Source: a virus. Taken from it: a stretch of 35,896 nucleotides of DNA. The notes under the pieces are model-generated. The model had not been told where the DNA came from, did not search any database, and saw nothing but the letters and a program-made list of their open reading frames with translations. Numbering within the stretch: position 1 is the stretch's first letter; each line of letters starts with the position of its first letter. The stretch lies in the IMG/VR virus record IMGVR_UViG_3300034355_000213, positions 1-35,896 of that record; one strand, written 5' to 3'. A program made the position numbers and the translations under genes. This document shows positions 7,374 through 13,277 of this stretch, piece by piece.

Positions 7374-8899
7374 TATGAGGCCATCCATCCTGAAGAGGCT
7401 GCGTTGCCACCATACGCGACGCGGCGCTGGTTGTCTACTCGTTGCTCGCGTCTGGCGACAGGAAATGCAAAGGTTACTGCAATAGCATCCGCTGCGTCAG
7501 GTGAGGCCAGCCCTCTCGACTTCATATCCTTCTTTGACTCTAAGAATATCGTTCCCTTACTGTCCGGCTTCATCATAGGCCCGATCAGGTCTGACTTCAG
7601 ATACCTGTCCTTCGGTATGTGCGCGTCTTTCAACCACTCTTTCATCGCGCCCCACATCTCCGCGCGCTTGTTTCCATACATCAGCGGCTTCGATGACTTA
7701 TTCCCGAAGTTTACGCCGCGCACCTTGTAGCGTTGCTCCTTCAGCCGATCCACGACACCTGCGCCTAATCCCCCTTCATCTATCACAACGAGGGCGGGCT
7801 TATACTCCTCGATCACGTCAATCACGCGACCCACGACCTCCATTGTGTCATCGCCACGGTGTCGTCGGATGCTCAGTATGTCGCGTCCCTGCCTTATGGC
7901 GATGACGGTAGCGTCGGCACCAAAGCGTGCTGGATCCACTCCGACCACGATGGGCGCGGACTGGTCGGATATAGCGGGACGTTCCATTGCCTCGTCAACC
8001 AGCGCGTTTCCGATGAACTGGTCGTCGCTCGCGTTGGGGAACTGACCGTAGACTTCGACGTGCGCGGCGCTTGAGTCGGGGCCATACTCGTCAATGATCT
8101 GTTGGTAGACGGCCTTATCCGTGCCTTCGACGGAGCGGGCATCGACAATTTTATTTCGCCAAAAGTCTCGCTTGGAGTTAAAACACTCATAAAAGTAACC
8201 AGAGTTACGACGGGGGTTGCTGAAGCACAACCAAAAGCGATTAGGGGTATTTTCCGTAAAAAAGCCCGCTGCAACTGACCAGATACTATCATCAATTCCG
8301 CTCGCCTCATCAAATACCAGCATGACACCCGCGAAGTTATGCACGCCAGCGTAAGAGTCTGGATTTTCTGCACTCCACAACCGCCCTTCTACGCTCCAAT
8401 AGCGCGTTCCTAGTTTTAGATCCCGCTCGACCAGCTCTGCTATCCACTTCGCCGGTAGCACCCGTGTTGCGGATACCTCGAACCAATGACTGTGTATCGA
8501 CATACTCAGCCACTTGGTGATCTCAGCCCAGGTGACGCTACGTAGCTGCGCTTCTGAGTTAGCTGAAACTATCGTGGTAGAACCTATTCTTGTCGTCAGC
8601 ATCCAGATTGTCAGCCATGACACCAAGGCAGACTTACCGATACCGCGACCTGAACTGACTGCCATACGCAGCGTCTCAAAGTCTATCTTGCCGTTGTTTG
8701 CTTTGATGTGCTCGCGTAATTCTGTCAGAATTTCCCGTTGCCATTTACGCGGGCCTTCGAAGTGTTCAAGGGGCGTATTCGGTTTCTTCCACGGGAACGC
8801 TAATCTGACGAAGGCCAGTGGATCGTTCTTCAGCGTCGGATTCCACAGCGTCGCCATCAAGCGCTGTTCTTCCTCCGGGCTGTATATAGTCGTTTGCAT
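7373..8899 (-). CDS. terL: Terminase large subunit (508 aa)
   Basis: This is the packaging motor: an ATPase that drives DNA through the portal and a nuclease that cuts the concatemer. The ATPase domain has Walker A GRGIGKSA at 84-91 and Walker B MLVFDEA at 193-199 (D197, catalytic E198). The RNase H-like nuclease domain starts at VGVDPARFGADATVIAI (D322), continues with VVIDEGGLGAG (D374), and has a third acidic site in SPDAADAIAVTF near 470. The length is normal for the family. It starts at ATG 8899, 134 bp inside the small-subunit gene in another frame. The N-terminal DPLAFVRLAFPW is conserved in related terminases, which supports the overlap. The next gene starts on its stop codon. Confidence 0.95.
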   Translation of the reverse strand: MQTTIYSPEEEQRLMATLWNPTLKNDPLAFVRLAFPWKKPNTPLEHFEGPRKWQREILTELREHIKANNGKIDFETLRMAVSSGRGIGKSALVSWLTIWMLTTRIGSTTIVSANSEAQLRSVTWAEITKWLSMSIHSHWFEVSATRVLPAKWIAELVERDLKLGTRYWSVEGRLWSAENPDSYAGVHNFAGVMLVFDEASGIDDSIWSVAAGFFTENTPNRFWLCFSNPRRNSGYFYECFNSKRDFWRNKIVDARSVEGTDKAVYQQIIDEYGPDSSAAHVEVYGQFPNASDDQFIGNALVDEAMERPAISDQSAPIVVGVDPARFGADATVIAIRQGRDILSIRRHRGDDTMEVVGRVIDVIEEYKPALVVIDEGGLGAGVVDRLKEQRYKVRGVNFGNKSSKPLMYGNKRAEMWGAMKEWLKDAHIPKDRYLKSDLIGPMMKPDSKGTIFLESKKDMKSRGLASPDAADAIAVTFAFPVARREQRVDNQRRVAYGGNAASSGWMAS

Positions 8900-9311
8900 C
8901 TATGATCTGCCCTTCAATCACGCGCTGTTGCGCTTCTTGTAGCGCCGCCGTGATGCTGATCGTCTGGTTAACTTCTACGCTGACAGCCTGTTTGGCTACC
9001 CAGTTGTGAACATGTTTCAACACATCTAGCGCCGCTTTGGTGTCGCCAGCCATAGCCGCATTACGCAACACATCAGCCATTTCCATTTCGCCTTCAGCGC
9101 GGCCTTTGATCTCTGCATACTCCGCTATCGGGTCGAGCTGTATTAACCGCCGATACTCAGTCGGCAGCATACCAGAAGCTAACGCCAGTGCGTCGCCCTT
9201 GAGTCCGCGTTTAGCGGCTTCATAAATCTTTTCTAGCCGTGCTTCGGTTGCCCGTATTTCGCGCGGCTCATGGGGGATGGAACTAAAGCCACCATCTGCA
9301 TAGAAAGCCAT
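8766..9311 (-). CDS. Terminase small subunit-like protein (181 aa)
   Basis: I place the start at ATG 9311 (MAFYADGGFSSIPHEPREIR). A longer reading from 9425 would add a hydrophobic, T-tract-encoded extension that looks spurious. The helical core (LEKIYEAAKRGLKGDALALA, then LPTEYRRLIQLDP, then GRAEGEMEMADVLRNAA) resembles the helix-turn-helix and oligomerisation parts of phage small terminases, which bind the packaging site. It is followed by a coiled region and an acidic, probably disordered tail. Position directly before terL supports the call. The gene is the first of the leftward operon. No clear Shine-Dalgarno is visible. A TATAAA box ends 7 bp before the ATG, which would fit a leaderless message but is weak evidence. 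Confidence 0.75.
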   Translation of the reverse strand: MAFYADGGFSSIPHEPREIRATEARLEKIYEAAKRGLKGDALALASGMLPTEYRRLIQLDPIAEYAEIKGRAEGEMEMADVLRNAAMAGDTKAALDVLKHVHNWVAKQAVSVEVNQTISITAALQEAQQRVIEGQIIDANDYIQPGGRTALDGDAVESDAEERSTGLRQISVPVEETEYAP

Positions 9312-9456
9312 AAAAAGTTTTATAGCACACAAAAATAAAAAATAAAAAAGTTTGTGCAGTCCCTGCGTAGATATTCCCAGACTGCTCAAGGCCCAGCCCC
9401 CCTGTCTACAATCTCCAGTATACAATTACGTTTACATAAACTAAGTAGACATTTAG

Positions 9457-9478
9457 TTTAGGGCAATTAGGGCAATCG
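9457..9478 (+). repeat. Iteron pair 1 (tandem TTAGGGCAA)
   Basis: Two head-to-tail copies of TTAGGGCAA, with a flanking T before and TCG after. The 22-bp unit is identical to 9666-9687, 209 bp away. Confidence 0.85.
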
Positions 9479-9546
9479 CATTTCAAGTCGCAACCGCATC
9501 ACTGGGGAATTCCCAGGGGAAGTTTGCATCGGTGCTGGCGGGGCGG

Positions 9547-9600
9547 TTAGGGCAGCTAAACGCCCAATCACCCTAAAATATCGCAACACCTACCCTAATC
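9547..9600. repeat. Degenerate iteron half-sites
   Basis: TTAGGGCAG at 9547-9555 faces CCCAATCACCCTAA at 9563-9576 and ACCCTAATC at 9592-9600. These are single, diverged copies of the 9-mer in both orientations, lying between the two perfect pairs. Confidence 0.55.
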
Positions 9601-9665
9601 AGGTATCAGAAAGGTAACTTATAAAACCGCATATAACGCATTGATAACGCCTGAACATCAGCGAT

Positions 9666-9687
9666 TTTAGGGCAATTAGGGCAATCG
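9666..9687 (+). repeat. Iteron pair 2 (tandem TTAGGGCAA)
   Basis: An exact second copy of the 22-bp unit at 9457-9478. It sits directly before the most AT-rich part of the region. Confidence 0.85.
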
Positions 9688-9774
9688 TTTTCGGCGACAT
9701 CTCCTATAGTAATACAATTACTAATATACCAATTATATAGACTATAATATAAGATTTAAGATTAATTATTATTG

Positions 9775-9795
9775 ATTACCCTAATTACCCTAAAA
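9775..9795 (-). repeat. Inverted iteron pair (tandem TTAGGGTAA variant)
   Basis: On the + strand this reads ATTACCCTA twice in tandem followed by AAA. On the minus strand it is TTTTAGGGTAATTAGGGTAA, the same 9-bp period with C changed to T in both units. It lies on the far side of the AT-rich stretch, pointing back at pairs 1 and 2. Confidence 0.8.
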
Positions 9796-9928
9796 CAGAA
9801 CATTAATTAGCAATTACAAAAAGATGCGCCGCCCCACACGATTGCTCTATTTTGCCCTATCACTACCCGTTTAGGGCGATCGCCTTCACTTTTCATTTAC
9901 CTTAAATCAGCCCCCGATAAAAAAGATC

Positions 9929-9958
9929 TTTACAACTTATCCCCATACGTGCTATTTG
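9929..9958 (+). promoter_or_regulatory. Possible sigma70 promoter for the rightward small-gene operon
   Basis: TTTACA (9929-9934) and TGCTATTTG (extended -10, hexamer 9953-9958) are 18 bp apart. The -35 matches 5 of 6 and the -10 only 3 of 6, helped by the TG. A DnaA-box-like TTATCCCCA lies in the spacer, and the first start-associated repeat begins at 9957. This is a weak call. Confidence 0.35.
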
Positions 9959-9976
9959 TAACAAATCAACAGGAGA
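9957..9976 (+). repeat. Start-associated repeat, copy 1
   Basis: TGTAACAAATCAACA followed by GGAGA, 13 nt before the ATG at 9984. In this copy the preceding bases complete a perfect inverted repeat, ATTTGT-A-ACAAAT. Confidence 0.8.
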
Positions 9977-9983
9977 TAGCAAC

Positions 9984-10121
9984 ATGCAACATGATCGCCA
10001 CGTTCAAGCTAACAATGTAATGATCGCCATTTATGCAGCGCTTAAAGACAGCGAAGCATCTTTAATTAGAGCCAGCGCCACTTGGGCTTGGGGTGTTGAA
10101 CCATTATTTTCGGAGGGTTGA
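9984..10121 (+). CDS. Small hypothetical protein (45 aa)
   Basis: It reads MQHDRHVQANNVMIAIYAAL then KDSEASLIRASATWAWGVEP and ends LFSEG. The Shine-Dalgarno AGGAGA at 9971-9976 is well placed. It is the first gene of the rightward cluster and carries copy 1 of the start-associated repeat. The centre is an amphipathic helix. I do not recognise it. It is kept because of the strong ribosome site and the repeated leader. Confidence 0.55.
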   Translation: MQHDRHVQANNVMIAIYAALKDSEASLIRASATWAWGVEPLFSEG

Positions 10122-10124
10122 GAG

Positions 10125-10223
10125 ATGAGAACCATGCAGATTATAGAGACGATAGTATTCACGATAGCTGCCACGTTATTCGTCCCGATGATGGCGCTGG
10201 CGACACTCTACTTCGTATACTGA
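10125..10223 (+). CDS. Small single-pass membrane protein (32 aa)
   Basis: It reads MRTMQIIETIVFTIAATLFV then PMMALATLYFVY. Nearly the whole chain is one hydrophobic segment, so it should be an inner-membrane peptide. GGAGGG lies upstream at 10112-10117, and the gene starts 3 bp after the preceding stop. It is far from the lysis genes, so an early host-directed role (for example exclusion of other phages) is possible. That is speculation. Confidence 0.5.
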   Translation: MRTMQIIETIVFTIAATLFVPMMALATLYFVY

Positions 10224-10235
10224 GAGGGTAAGATC

Positions 10236-10586
10236 ATGACACACTTCGAAACGATCCACACATTCAAGACCGCGCGGCTAACAATCGAGACGGCTGTTGC
10301 GCCGGAAGATTTTGAGCCTGATTGGGATTTCGAGAACGAACAATACCGCCAAGACACGCTGGAAAAAATAAACAATGGTGACTTGTCATGGTTTCAAGTG
10401 CGCGTGCGCGTGCTACTCGACCACAAATTTGAGGTAGGCGCTGATTATCTTGGCGGCTGTTGCTATGAGACGACAGAAGAATTTATACGTGATGCGTATT
10501 GGCGCGACATGGTGCATAGCGCATGTTCCGAGGCGCGCAACTATCTCACCAAATATCGCACGCCATTGATTGTGCGCGCGGCCTAA
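10236..10586 (+). CDS. Conserved hypothetical phage protein (116 aa)
   Basis: It starts MTHFETIHTFKTARLTIETA and contains the segment WFQVRVRVLLDHKFEVGADYLGGC interrupted as WFQVRVRV, EVGADYLGG and CCYET, followed by FIRDAYWRDMVHSACSEAR. A short protein with this order (RVRV, xDYLGxxxY, then a C-terminal MVxxAxxEAR helix) recurs in tailed-phage early regions, always without known function. It starts 12 bp after the small membrane protein with GAGAGGG as ribosome site. It has no membrane segment and is mildly acidic. Confidence 0.75.
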   Translation: MTHFETIHTFKTARLTIETAVAPEDFEPDWDFENEQYRQDTLEKINNGDLSWFQVRVRVLLDHKFEVGADYLGGCCYETTEEFIRDAYWRDMVHSACSEARNYLTKYRTPLIVRAA

Positions 10587-10587
10587 G

Positions 10588-10608
10588 TGTAACAAATCAA
10601 CAGGGGGA
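10588..10608 (+). repeat. Start-associated repeat, copy 2
   Basis: TGTAACAAATCAACA followed by GGGGGA, 13 nt from the core to the ATG at 10616. It begins 2 bp after the stop of the 116-aa gene. Confidence 0.8.
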
Positions 10609-10615
10609 CATAATA

Positions 10616-10774
10616 ATGATTAAAGCATGGAGACAACCGACCAAAGCAGAAATTAACTTTGGCTATGGCGCTATTCATTACGCCGAATTTGACCGCGAGC
10701 TGTGGCTGCGCAAAGACGGCAAACTAAAAAAGTGGATAGTCTCGCCATATGACGGTTTACGCTATTACCGCTAA
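10616..10774 (+). CDS. Small hypothetical protein (52 aa)
   Basis: It reads MIKAWRQPTKAEINFGYGAI then HYAEFDRELWLRKDGKLKKW and ends SPYDGLRYYR. The start at 10616 follows a GGGGGA ribosome site and the start-associated repeat. An upstream in-frame ATG at 10523 lies inside the previous gene and is not preferred. It is basic and aromatic-rich, without a membrane segment. No family is recognised. Confidence 0.65.
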   Translation: MIKAWRQPTKAEINFGYGAIHYAEFDRELWLRKDGKLKKWIVSPYDGLRYYR

Positions 10775-10776
10775 TC

Positions 10777-10797
10777 TGTAACAAATCAACATAGGGG
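10777..10797 (+). repeat. Start-associated repeat, copy 3
   Basis: TGTAACAAATCAACA followed by TAGGGGA, with the ATG at 10807, 15 nt from the core. It begins 2 bp after the previous stop. Confidence 0.8.
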
Positions 10798-10806
10798 AAT
10801 AAGATC

Positions 10807-11073
10807 ATGCGAACGACTTTTGATTTTTATTATGATCCTGGTCACGGCTGGTTAAAAGTAAACACCCGCGACTTGTTCGCGCTGGGGTTAACGCCGAGCG
10901 ATTTCAGCTCTTATTCATACCGCAATAATGATGATCTATATTTAGAAGAGGATGCTGACGCAACAAAGTTTATTGTGGCTTATCGCCAAGCTACAGGTAA
11001 TGATCCTAAATACCGCGAGCGCGGCGCGGGCGAACGGCAATCAAGAATTAGGTCATACGCGCGCAATATGTAA
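10807..11073 (+). CDS. Conserved hypothetical phage protein (88 aa)
   Basis: The start FDFYYDPGHGWLKV, the central FSSYSYRNNDDLYLEEDADA and the C-terminal SRIRSYARNM match a small protein seen in many phages (DPGHGWLKV ... YSY ... YLEEDxD ... F ... IRSY). Its function is unknown. The TAA stop is the TAA within copy 4 of the start-associated repeat, so gene and repeat overlap. It is preceded by TAGGGGA and by copy 3. Confidence 0.78.
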   Translation: MRTTFDFYYDPGHGWLKVNTRDLFALGLTPSDFSSYSYRNNDDLYLEEDADATKFIVAYRQATGNDPKYRERGAGERQSRIRSYARNM

Positions 11074-11090
11074 CAAATCAACATAGGGGA
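11069..11090 (+). repeat. Start-associated repeat, copy 4
   Basis: TGTAACAAATCAACA followed by TAGGGGA. Its TAA is the stop codon of the 88-aa gene, and the next start (11097) is 13 nt after the core. Confidence 0.8.
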
Positions 11091-11096
11091 ATGACA

Positions 11097-11360
11097 ATGA
11101 GCGATTATAACGGCTGGACAAACTATGCAACTTGGCGCGTCAACTTAGAGATCTTTGATGGATGGGATCCATACGATTGCGGGCACGATAGTAGCACAAG
11201 CGCCTATGATCTTGGGTTAGCTCTTAAAGACATAGCAGAAGAACTGTTAGCCAATGACGGCAAAGGATTAACCTTTGACTACGCAATGGCGTTTCTGTCT
11301 GATGTTAATTGGACAGAGATCGCGCGTCACATGATCAAAAATTATTCGGAGGCGGCATGA
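11097..11360 (+). CDS. DUF7249-like small phage protein (87 aa)
   Basis: It begins MSDYNGWTNYATWRVNLEIF. The YNGWTNYxTWxVxLxI opening is a well-known signature of small phage proteins (DUF7249-like as I recall it), function unknown. I chose ATG 11097 over ATG 11091 because AGGGGA ends at 11090, too close to the first ATG. The C-terminus has an acidic helix and a WTEIARHMI segment. The stop overlaps the next gene's ATG. Confidence 0.78.
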   Translation: MSDYNGWTNYATWRVNLEIFDGWDPYDCGHDSSTSAYDLGLALKDIAEELLANDGKGLTFDYAMAFLSDVNWTEIARHMIKNYSEAA

Positions 11361-11548
11361 TGCTGACAGTCTCTCTCAACATAGAAACAATCGACGCAAT
11401 AATCGCATGGATTGACAGCCAGCCAGCGCCTCTCCCGTGGCATATGATCGACGCGCGCGAGACGCTGAAAGAGGAACTAGATAACGAATGGGAGCGCCGC
11501 GCGGATGATTTCTTTAGCTATGGCGGCGAGAGAGCTGAAAACGATTAA
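11357..11548 (+). CDS. Small acidic hypothetical protein (63 aa)
   Basis: From ATG 11357 it reads MMLTVSLNIETIDAIIAWID then SQPAPLPWHMIDARETLKEE. The second ATG at 11360 is equally possible, with GGAGG at 11348-11352 serving either. The ATGA overlap with the previous stop indicates translational coupling. The C-terminus is highly charged (NEWERRADDFFSY). No family is recognised. Confidence 0.62.
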   Translation: MMLTVSLNIETIDAIIAWIDSQPAPLPWHMIDARETLKEELDNEWERRADDFFSYGGERAEND

Positions 11549-11559
11549 GGGGAAAACAA

Positions 11560-11706
11560 ATGAAAAAACGCGATTATTACCGCCTTTGTTTGCGTCAGCC
11601 GGTGGATTGGCTGCAATCAAATTTAGACAACCCTAGCCAATATCAAACGCCTATTCACCTAGCGTTAATTCGTTTGGCTATTCGTAACATGGAGCGCAAC
11701 AAATGA
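11560..11706 (+). CDS. Small basic hypothetical protein (48 aa)
   Basis: It reads MKKRDYYRLCLRQPVDWLQS then NLDNPSQYQTPIHLALIRLA and ends RNMERNK. AAGGGG precedes the ATG. The stop overlaps the next start as ATGA. A C-terminal amphipathic helix is likely. No family is recognised. Confidence 0.6.
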   Translation: MKKRDYYRLCLRQPVDWLQSNLDNPSQYQTPIHLALIRLAIRNMERNK

Positions 11707-12008
11707 AATTCACATATTACTTTGATGAGCTGGAGATCATTAAAAATTATGCCGTCATGGTAGCTGGCGAAGTAGATGTAGATTATCACATTGCGCCAGC
11801 CGAGCCGGATGTTGGCATATCCGAGCCTTACATTGACGATATAGACATAACGTCCATCGTCTTAAACAGTAACAAGAAAGACGTGCCAGCTCTCAACATC
11901 AGCCAAGATCACTGGCTGTATAAGATGATCTATGACGCGCTAATTGATAGCGAAGATTTGATTTACGCTTGTGAACAAGACGCAGCCGAAGATAAGAGGG
12001 ATTACTAA
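11703..12008 (+). CDS. Acidic hypothetical protein (101 aa)
   Basis: It starts MKFTYYFDELEIIKNYAVMV and is very acidic, with runs such as PYIDDIDITSI and EDLIYACEQDAAEDKRDY. It is coupled by ATGA to the 48-aa gene, and GGAG at 11693-11696 serves as ribosome site. Acidic proteins of this size in early phage regions are often DNA mimics or inhibitors of host enzymes, but nothing here proves that. Confidence 0.65.
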   Translation: MKFTYYFDELEIIKNYAVMVAGEVDVDYHIAPAEPDVGISEPYIDDIDITSIVLNSNKKDVPALNISQDHWLYKMIYDALIDSEDLIYACEQDAAEDKRDY

Positions 12009-12010
12009 TC

Positions 12011-12151
12011 ATGTCTAAGATGAAAGACTATTACGAATTTCTGCAAATGCTGTATCGCCTCGACACCGACGCCTTGCGCGTCATGCTGGAATACGAGTGC
12101 GATGACTTCAAACGCAAATTGATCGAAGGCGAGATAGGGGCGCGATCATGA
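12011..12151 (+). CDS. Small hypothetical protein (46 aa)
   Basis: It reads MSKMKDYYEFLQMLYRLDTD then ALRVMLEYECDDFKRKLIEG and ends EIGARS. It is mostly helical and acidic. It begins 2 bp after the preceding stop and its stop overlaps the next ATG. GAGGG at about 11997 is a plausible ribosome site. No family is recognised. Confidence 0.58.
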   Translation: MSKMKDYYEFLQMLYRLDTDALRVMLEYECDDFKRKLIEGEIGARS

Positions 12152-12426
12152 GATACGAATTTGAATTTGACACTATCGGCGAACATTGGATTACATTTCG
12201 CGGCGTCGTGACATACGACATTGAAATGACGAAAGACGAATGGCCTAAGCCATTCATCACGAATATTAATATCGAGGAATGTAAAATTCTATATTCTCAA
12301 ATCTTACCCGATGAAGACGACAACCCAGGATGGCGCGACGCCAGCCCAAAAGAGCTGGAATATATAGCGGCGCACAAGGATTTTATACGCGAATTAGATC
12401 GCCATTGGGGGGAAGATGCGCCATGA
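12148..12426 (+). CDS. Acidic hypothetical protein (92 aa)
   Basis: It begins MRYEFEFDTIGEHWITFRGV with alternating beta-like residues, then an acidic loop (LPDEDDNPGWRDASPKELEY) and a C-terminal helix with RHWGEDAP. Both ends overlap neighbours by ATGA. The layout (N-terminal beta strands, acidic C-terminus) resembles the 101-aa protein two genes upstream, so distant paralogy is possible but unproven. Confidence 0.65.
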   Translation: MRYEFEFDTIGEHWITFRGVVTYDIEMTKDEWPKPFITNINIEECKILYSQILPDEDDNPGWRDASPKELEYIAAHKDFIRELDRHWGEDAP

Positions 12427-12629
12427 GCACATATGATGATGAATATATAAGACGACTAGAACGTGAAGTGAAATCGTTAAAAAAACAATTAGAAGCCGCG
12501 CGCGATAGCATAGGAATATATGACAACTATAGAACCGCGCTGTTTTCTTTTGTTCAAGACCCGCCAAAAATGACGCTAGAAACAGCAATTAAGCAAGCAA
12601 AAAGAGCGTTAAGAGGATTAGAAATATGA
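12423..12629 (+). CDS. Coiled-coil hypothetical protein (68 aa)
   Basis: From ATG 12423 it reads MSTYDDEYIRRLEREVKSLK then KQLEAARDSIGIYDNYRTAL. The first 30 residues form a good heptad coiled coil (L, V, L, L positions). I chose this start because it overlaps the preceding stop as ATGA. A longer reading from 12330 lies inside the upstream gene. It ends 4 bp into the next gene. It may dimerise. No family is recognised. Confidence 0.62.
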   Translation: MSTYDDEYIRRLEREVKSLKKQLEAARDSIGIYDNYRTALFSFVQDPPKMTLETAIKQAKRALRGLEI

Positions 12630-12829
12630 AAACAGGCGCACAAAGACAACTCAAAGACCCCAGCGCGCTCACCCCATACGAGCAGCGCATATGGGAGTTA
12701 CGCCAGCAAGGGTTAGACAATCATCAGATCGGCGCGGCTATGGAGCAATTACCGGCAAGCGTAGCCTCGCGCATGAAAGCCATAAAAGAGAAATTGGAAT
12801 TGCAAGATGCGCTACGCATGGTGGGATAG
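12626..12829 (+). CDS. Small helix-turn-helix protein, sigma region 4/LuxR-type (67 aa)
   Basis: Residues 15-58 (LTPYEQRIWELRQQGLDNHQ, then IGAAMEQLPASVASRMKAI) fit a sigma70 region 4 or LuxR-type helix-turn-helix: a loop of Thr-Pro, a helix with E and W, a turn around GLDNHQIG, and a recognition helix. It is expected to bind DNA and could regulate phage or host transcription. It overlaps the previous stop (ATGA) and the following DnaA-like gene by 23 bp. A similar small HTH protein occurs in the replication operon at 19431-19610. Confidence 0.7.
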   Translation: MKTGAQRQLKDPSALTPYEQRIWELRQQGLDNHQIGAAMEQLPASVASRMKAIKEKLELQDALRMVG

Positions 12830-13151
12830 AGCGACAGAAAAAGAGGGTGATGTGTTCATACGCGACATAATCGCGGAAGTAGCTGATGAATTTCAGCTAT
12901 TCCCGTCAGATATTGTAAGCCACAAAAGGCGAAGCAAGATCGTCAGCGCGCGGCATAAGGCTATGTATCGCGCACGACAAGAAACAGACGCGAGCTACCT
13001 AAAACTAGCGCGCATATTCAAACGCGATCATACAACCGTTATCCACGGTGTTAGATGCTGGAAGGCAAAGTTAGATGGCACACAATACAAAAGAACAAAG
13101 CGCCCTAGCGGTGCTGATAACAGTAATAATCGAAGTTCTACTGGGGCTTAA
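12807..13151 (+). CDS. Stand-alone DnaA domain IV-like DNA-binding protein (114 aa)
   Basis: Residues 30-85 match the C-terminal DNA-binding domain of the bacterial initiator DnaA: PSDIVSHKRRSKIVSARHKA (the basic loop and helices that contact the minor groove), then LARIFKRDHTTVIHGVRCW. The DHTTVIHG recognition helix (74-81) corresponds to DHTTVxHA in DnaA. The AAA+ ATPase and domains I-III are absent. The C-terminus is a polar tail. In DnaA this domain reads 9-bp DnaA boxes. Here it may recruit or block initiation, or act as a transcription factor. It lies at the end of the rightward cluster, close to a terminator. Confidence 0.85.
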   Translation: MRYAWWDRATEKEGDVFIRDIIAEVADEFQLFPSDIVSHKRRSKIVSARHKAMYRARQETDASYLKLARIFKRDHTTVIHGVRCWKAKLDGTQYKRTKRPSGADNSNNRSSTGA

Positions 13152-13217
13152 ATGATGTTTACATACCAGCTAATCGACCCCGCCCTGCTATACGATGGGC
13201 TAGGTATCTGCTATTAA
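13152..13217 (+). CDS. Possible tiny peptide (21 aa)
   Basis: The frame MMFTYQLIDPALLYDGLGIC ends with Y and a stop just before the terminator. It begins immediately after the stop of the DnaA-like gene. There is no separate ribosome site, only the GGGG of the preceding codons. It may be chance. Confidence 0.25.
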   Translation: MMFTYQLIDPALLYDGLGICY

Positions 13218-13248
13218 TTGGGGACGTGTTGACCTCCCCTAGACTTGG

Positions 13249-13277
13249 CCCTGCGCTTAACGGCGCGGGGTTATTTT
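13249..13277 (+). terminator. Intrinsic terminator of the rightward small-gene operon
   Basis: CCCTGCGC (13249-13256) pairs with GCGCGGGG (13263-13270) through 8 bp with one G-T wobble and a 6-nt loop, followed directly by TTATTTT. It works in the + direction only, because the other strand has no T-tract. It overlaps the end of the opposing gene at 13257. Confidence 0.75.

Larger units (their letters stand above)
9312..9983. other. Gene-free divergent control region, candidate origin or switch region
   Basis: This 672-bp stretch separates the leftward packaging operon from the rightward small-gene operon and has no credible gene. It is AT-rich, especially 9700-9830. It holds many copies of the 9-mer TTAGGGYAA in both orientations (two exact 22-bp tandem pairs at 9457 and 9666, an inverted pair at 9775), a GGGAATTCCC palindrome at 9505-9514, a GGCGATCGCC palindrome at 9875-9884 and a DnaA-box-like TTATCCCCA at 9937-9945. 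Iterons plus an AT-rich stretch are typical of replication origins. Operators for divergent promoters are the alternative. Confidence 0.6.

Noticed and set aside
7227-8942. Several + strand open frames opposite terminase and its neighbours
   Set aside because: They mirror the coding strand and have Ser/Arg/Cys-rich composition without recognisable domains.
9312-9425. N-terminal extension of the small terminase subunit
   Set aside because: It would encode a hydrophobic stretch from a T-rich non-coding run and has no family resemblance. The ATG at 9311 gives a normal protein.
9457-9795. Telomere-like TTAGGG repeats
   Set aside because: The units are 9-mers TTAGGGCAA/TTAGGGTAA in an internal control region, not 6-bp tandem repeats at an end. 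The similarity to eukaryotic telomeres is coincidence.
13039-13047. DnaA-box-like TTATCCACG inside the DnaA-like gene
   Set aside because: It encodes part of the conserved TVIHG recognition helix, so the match is explained by coding.
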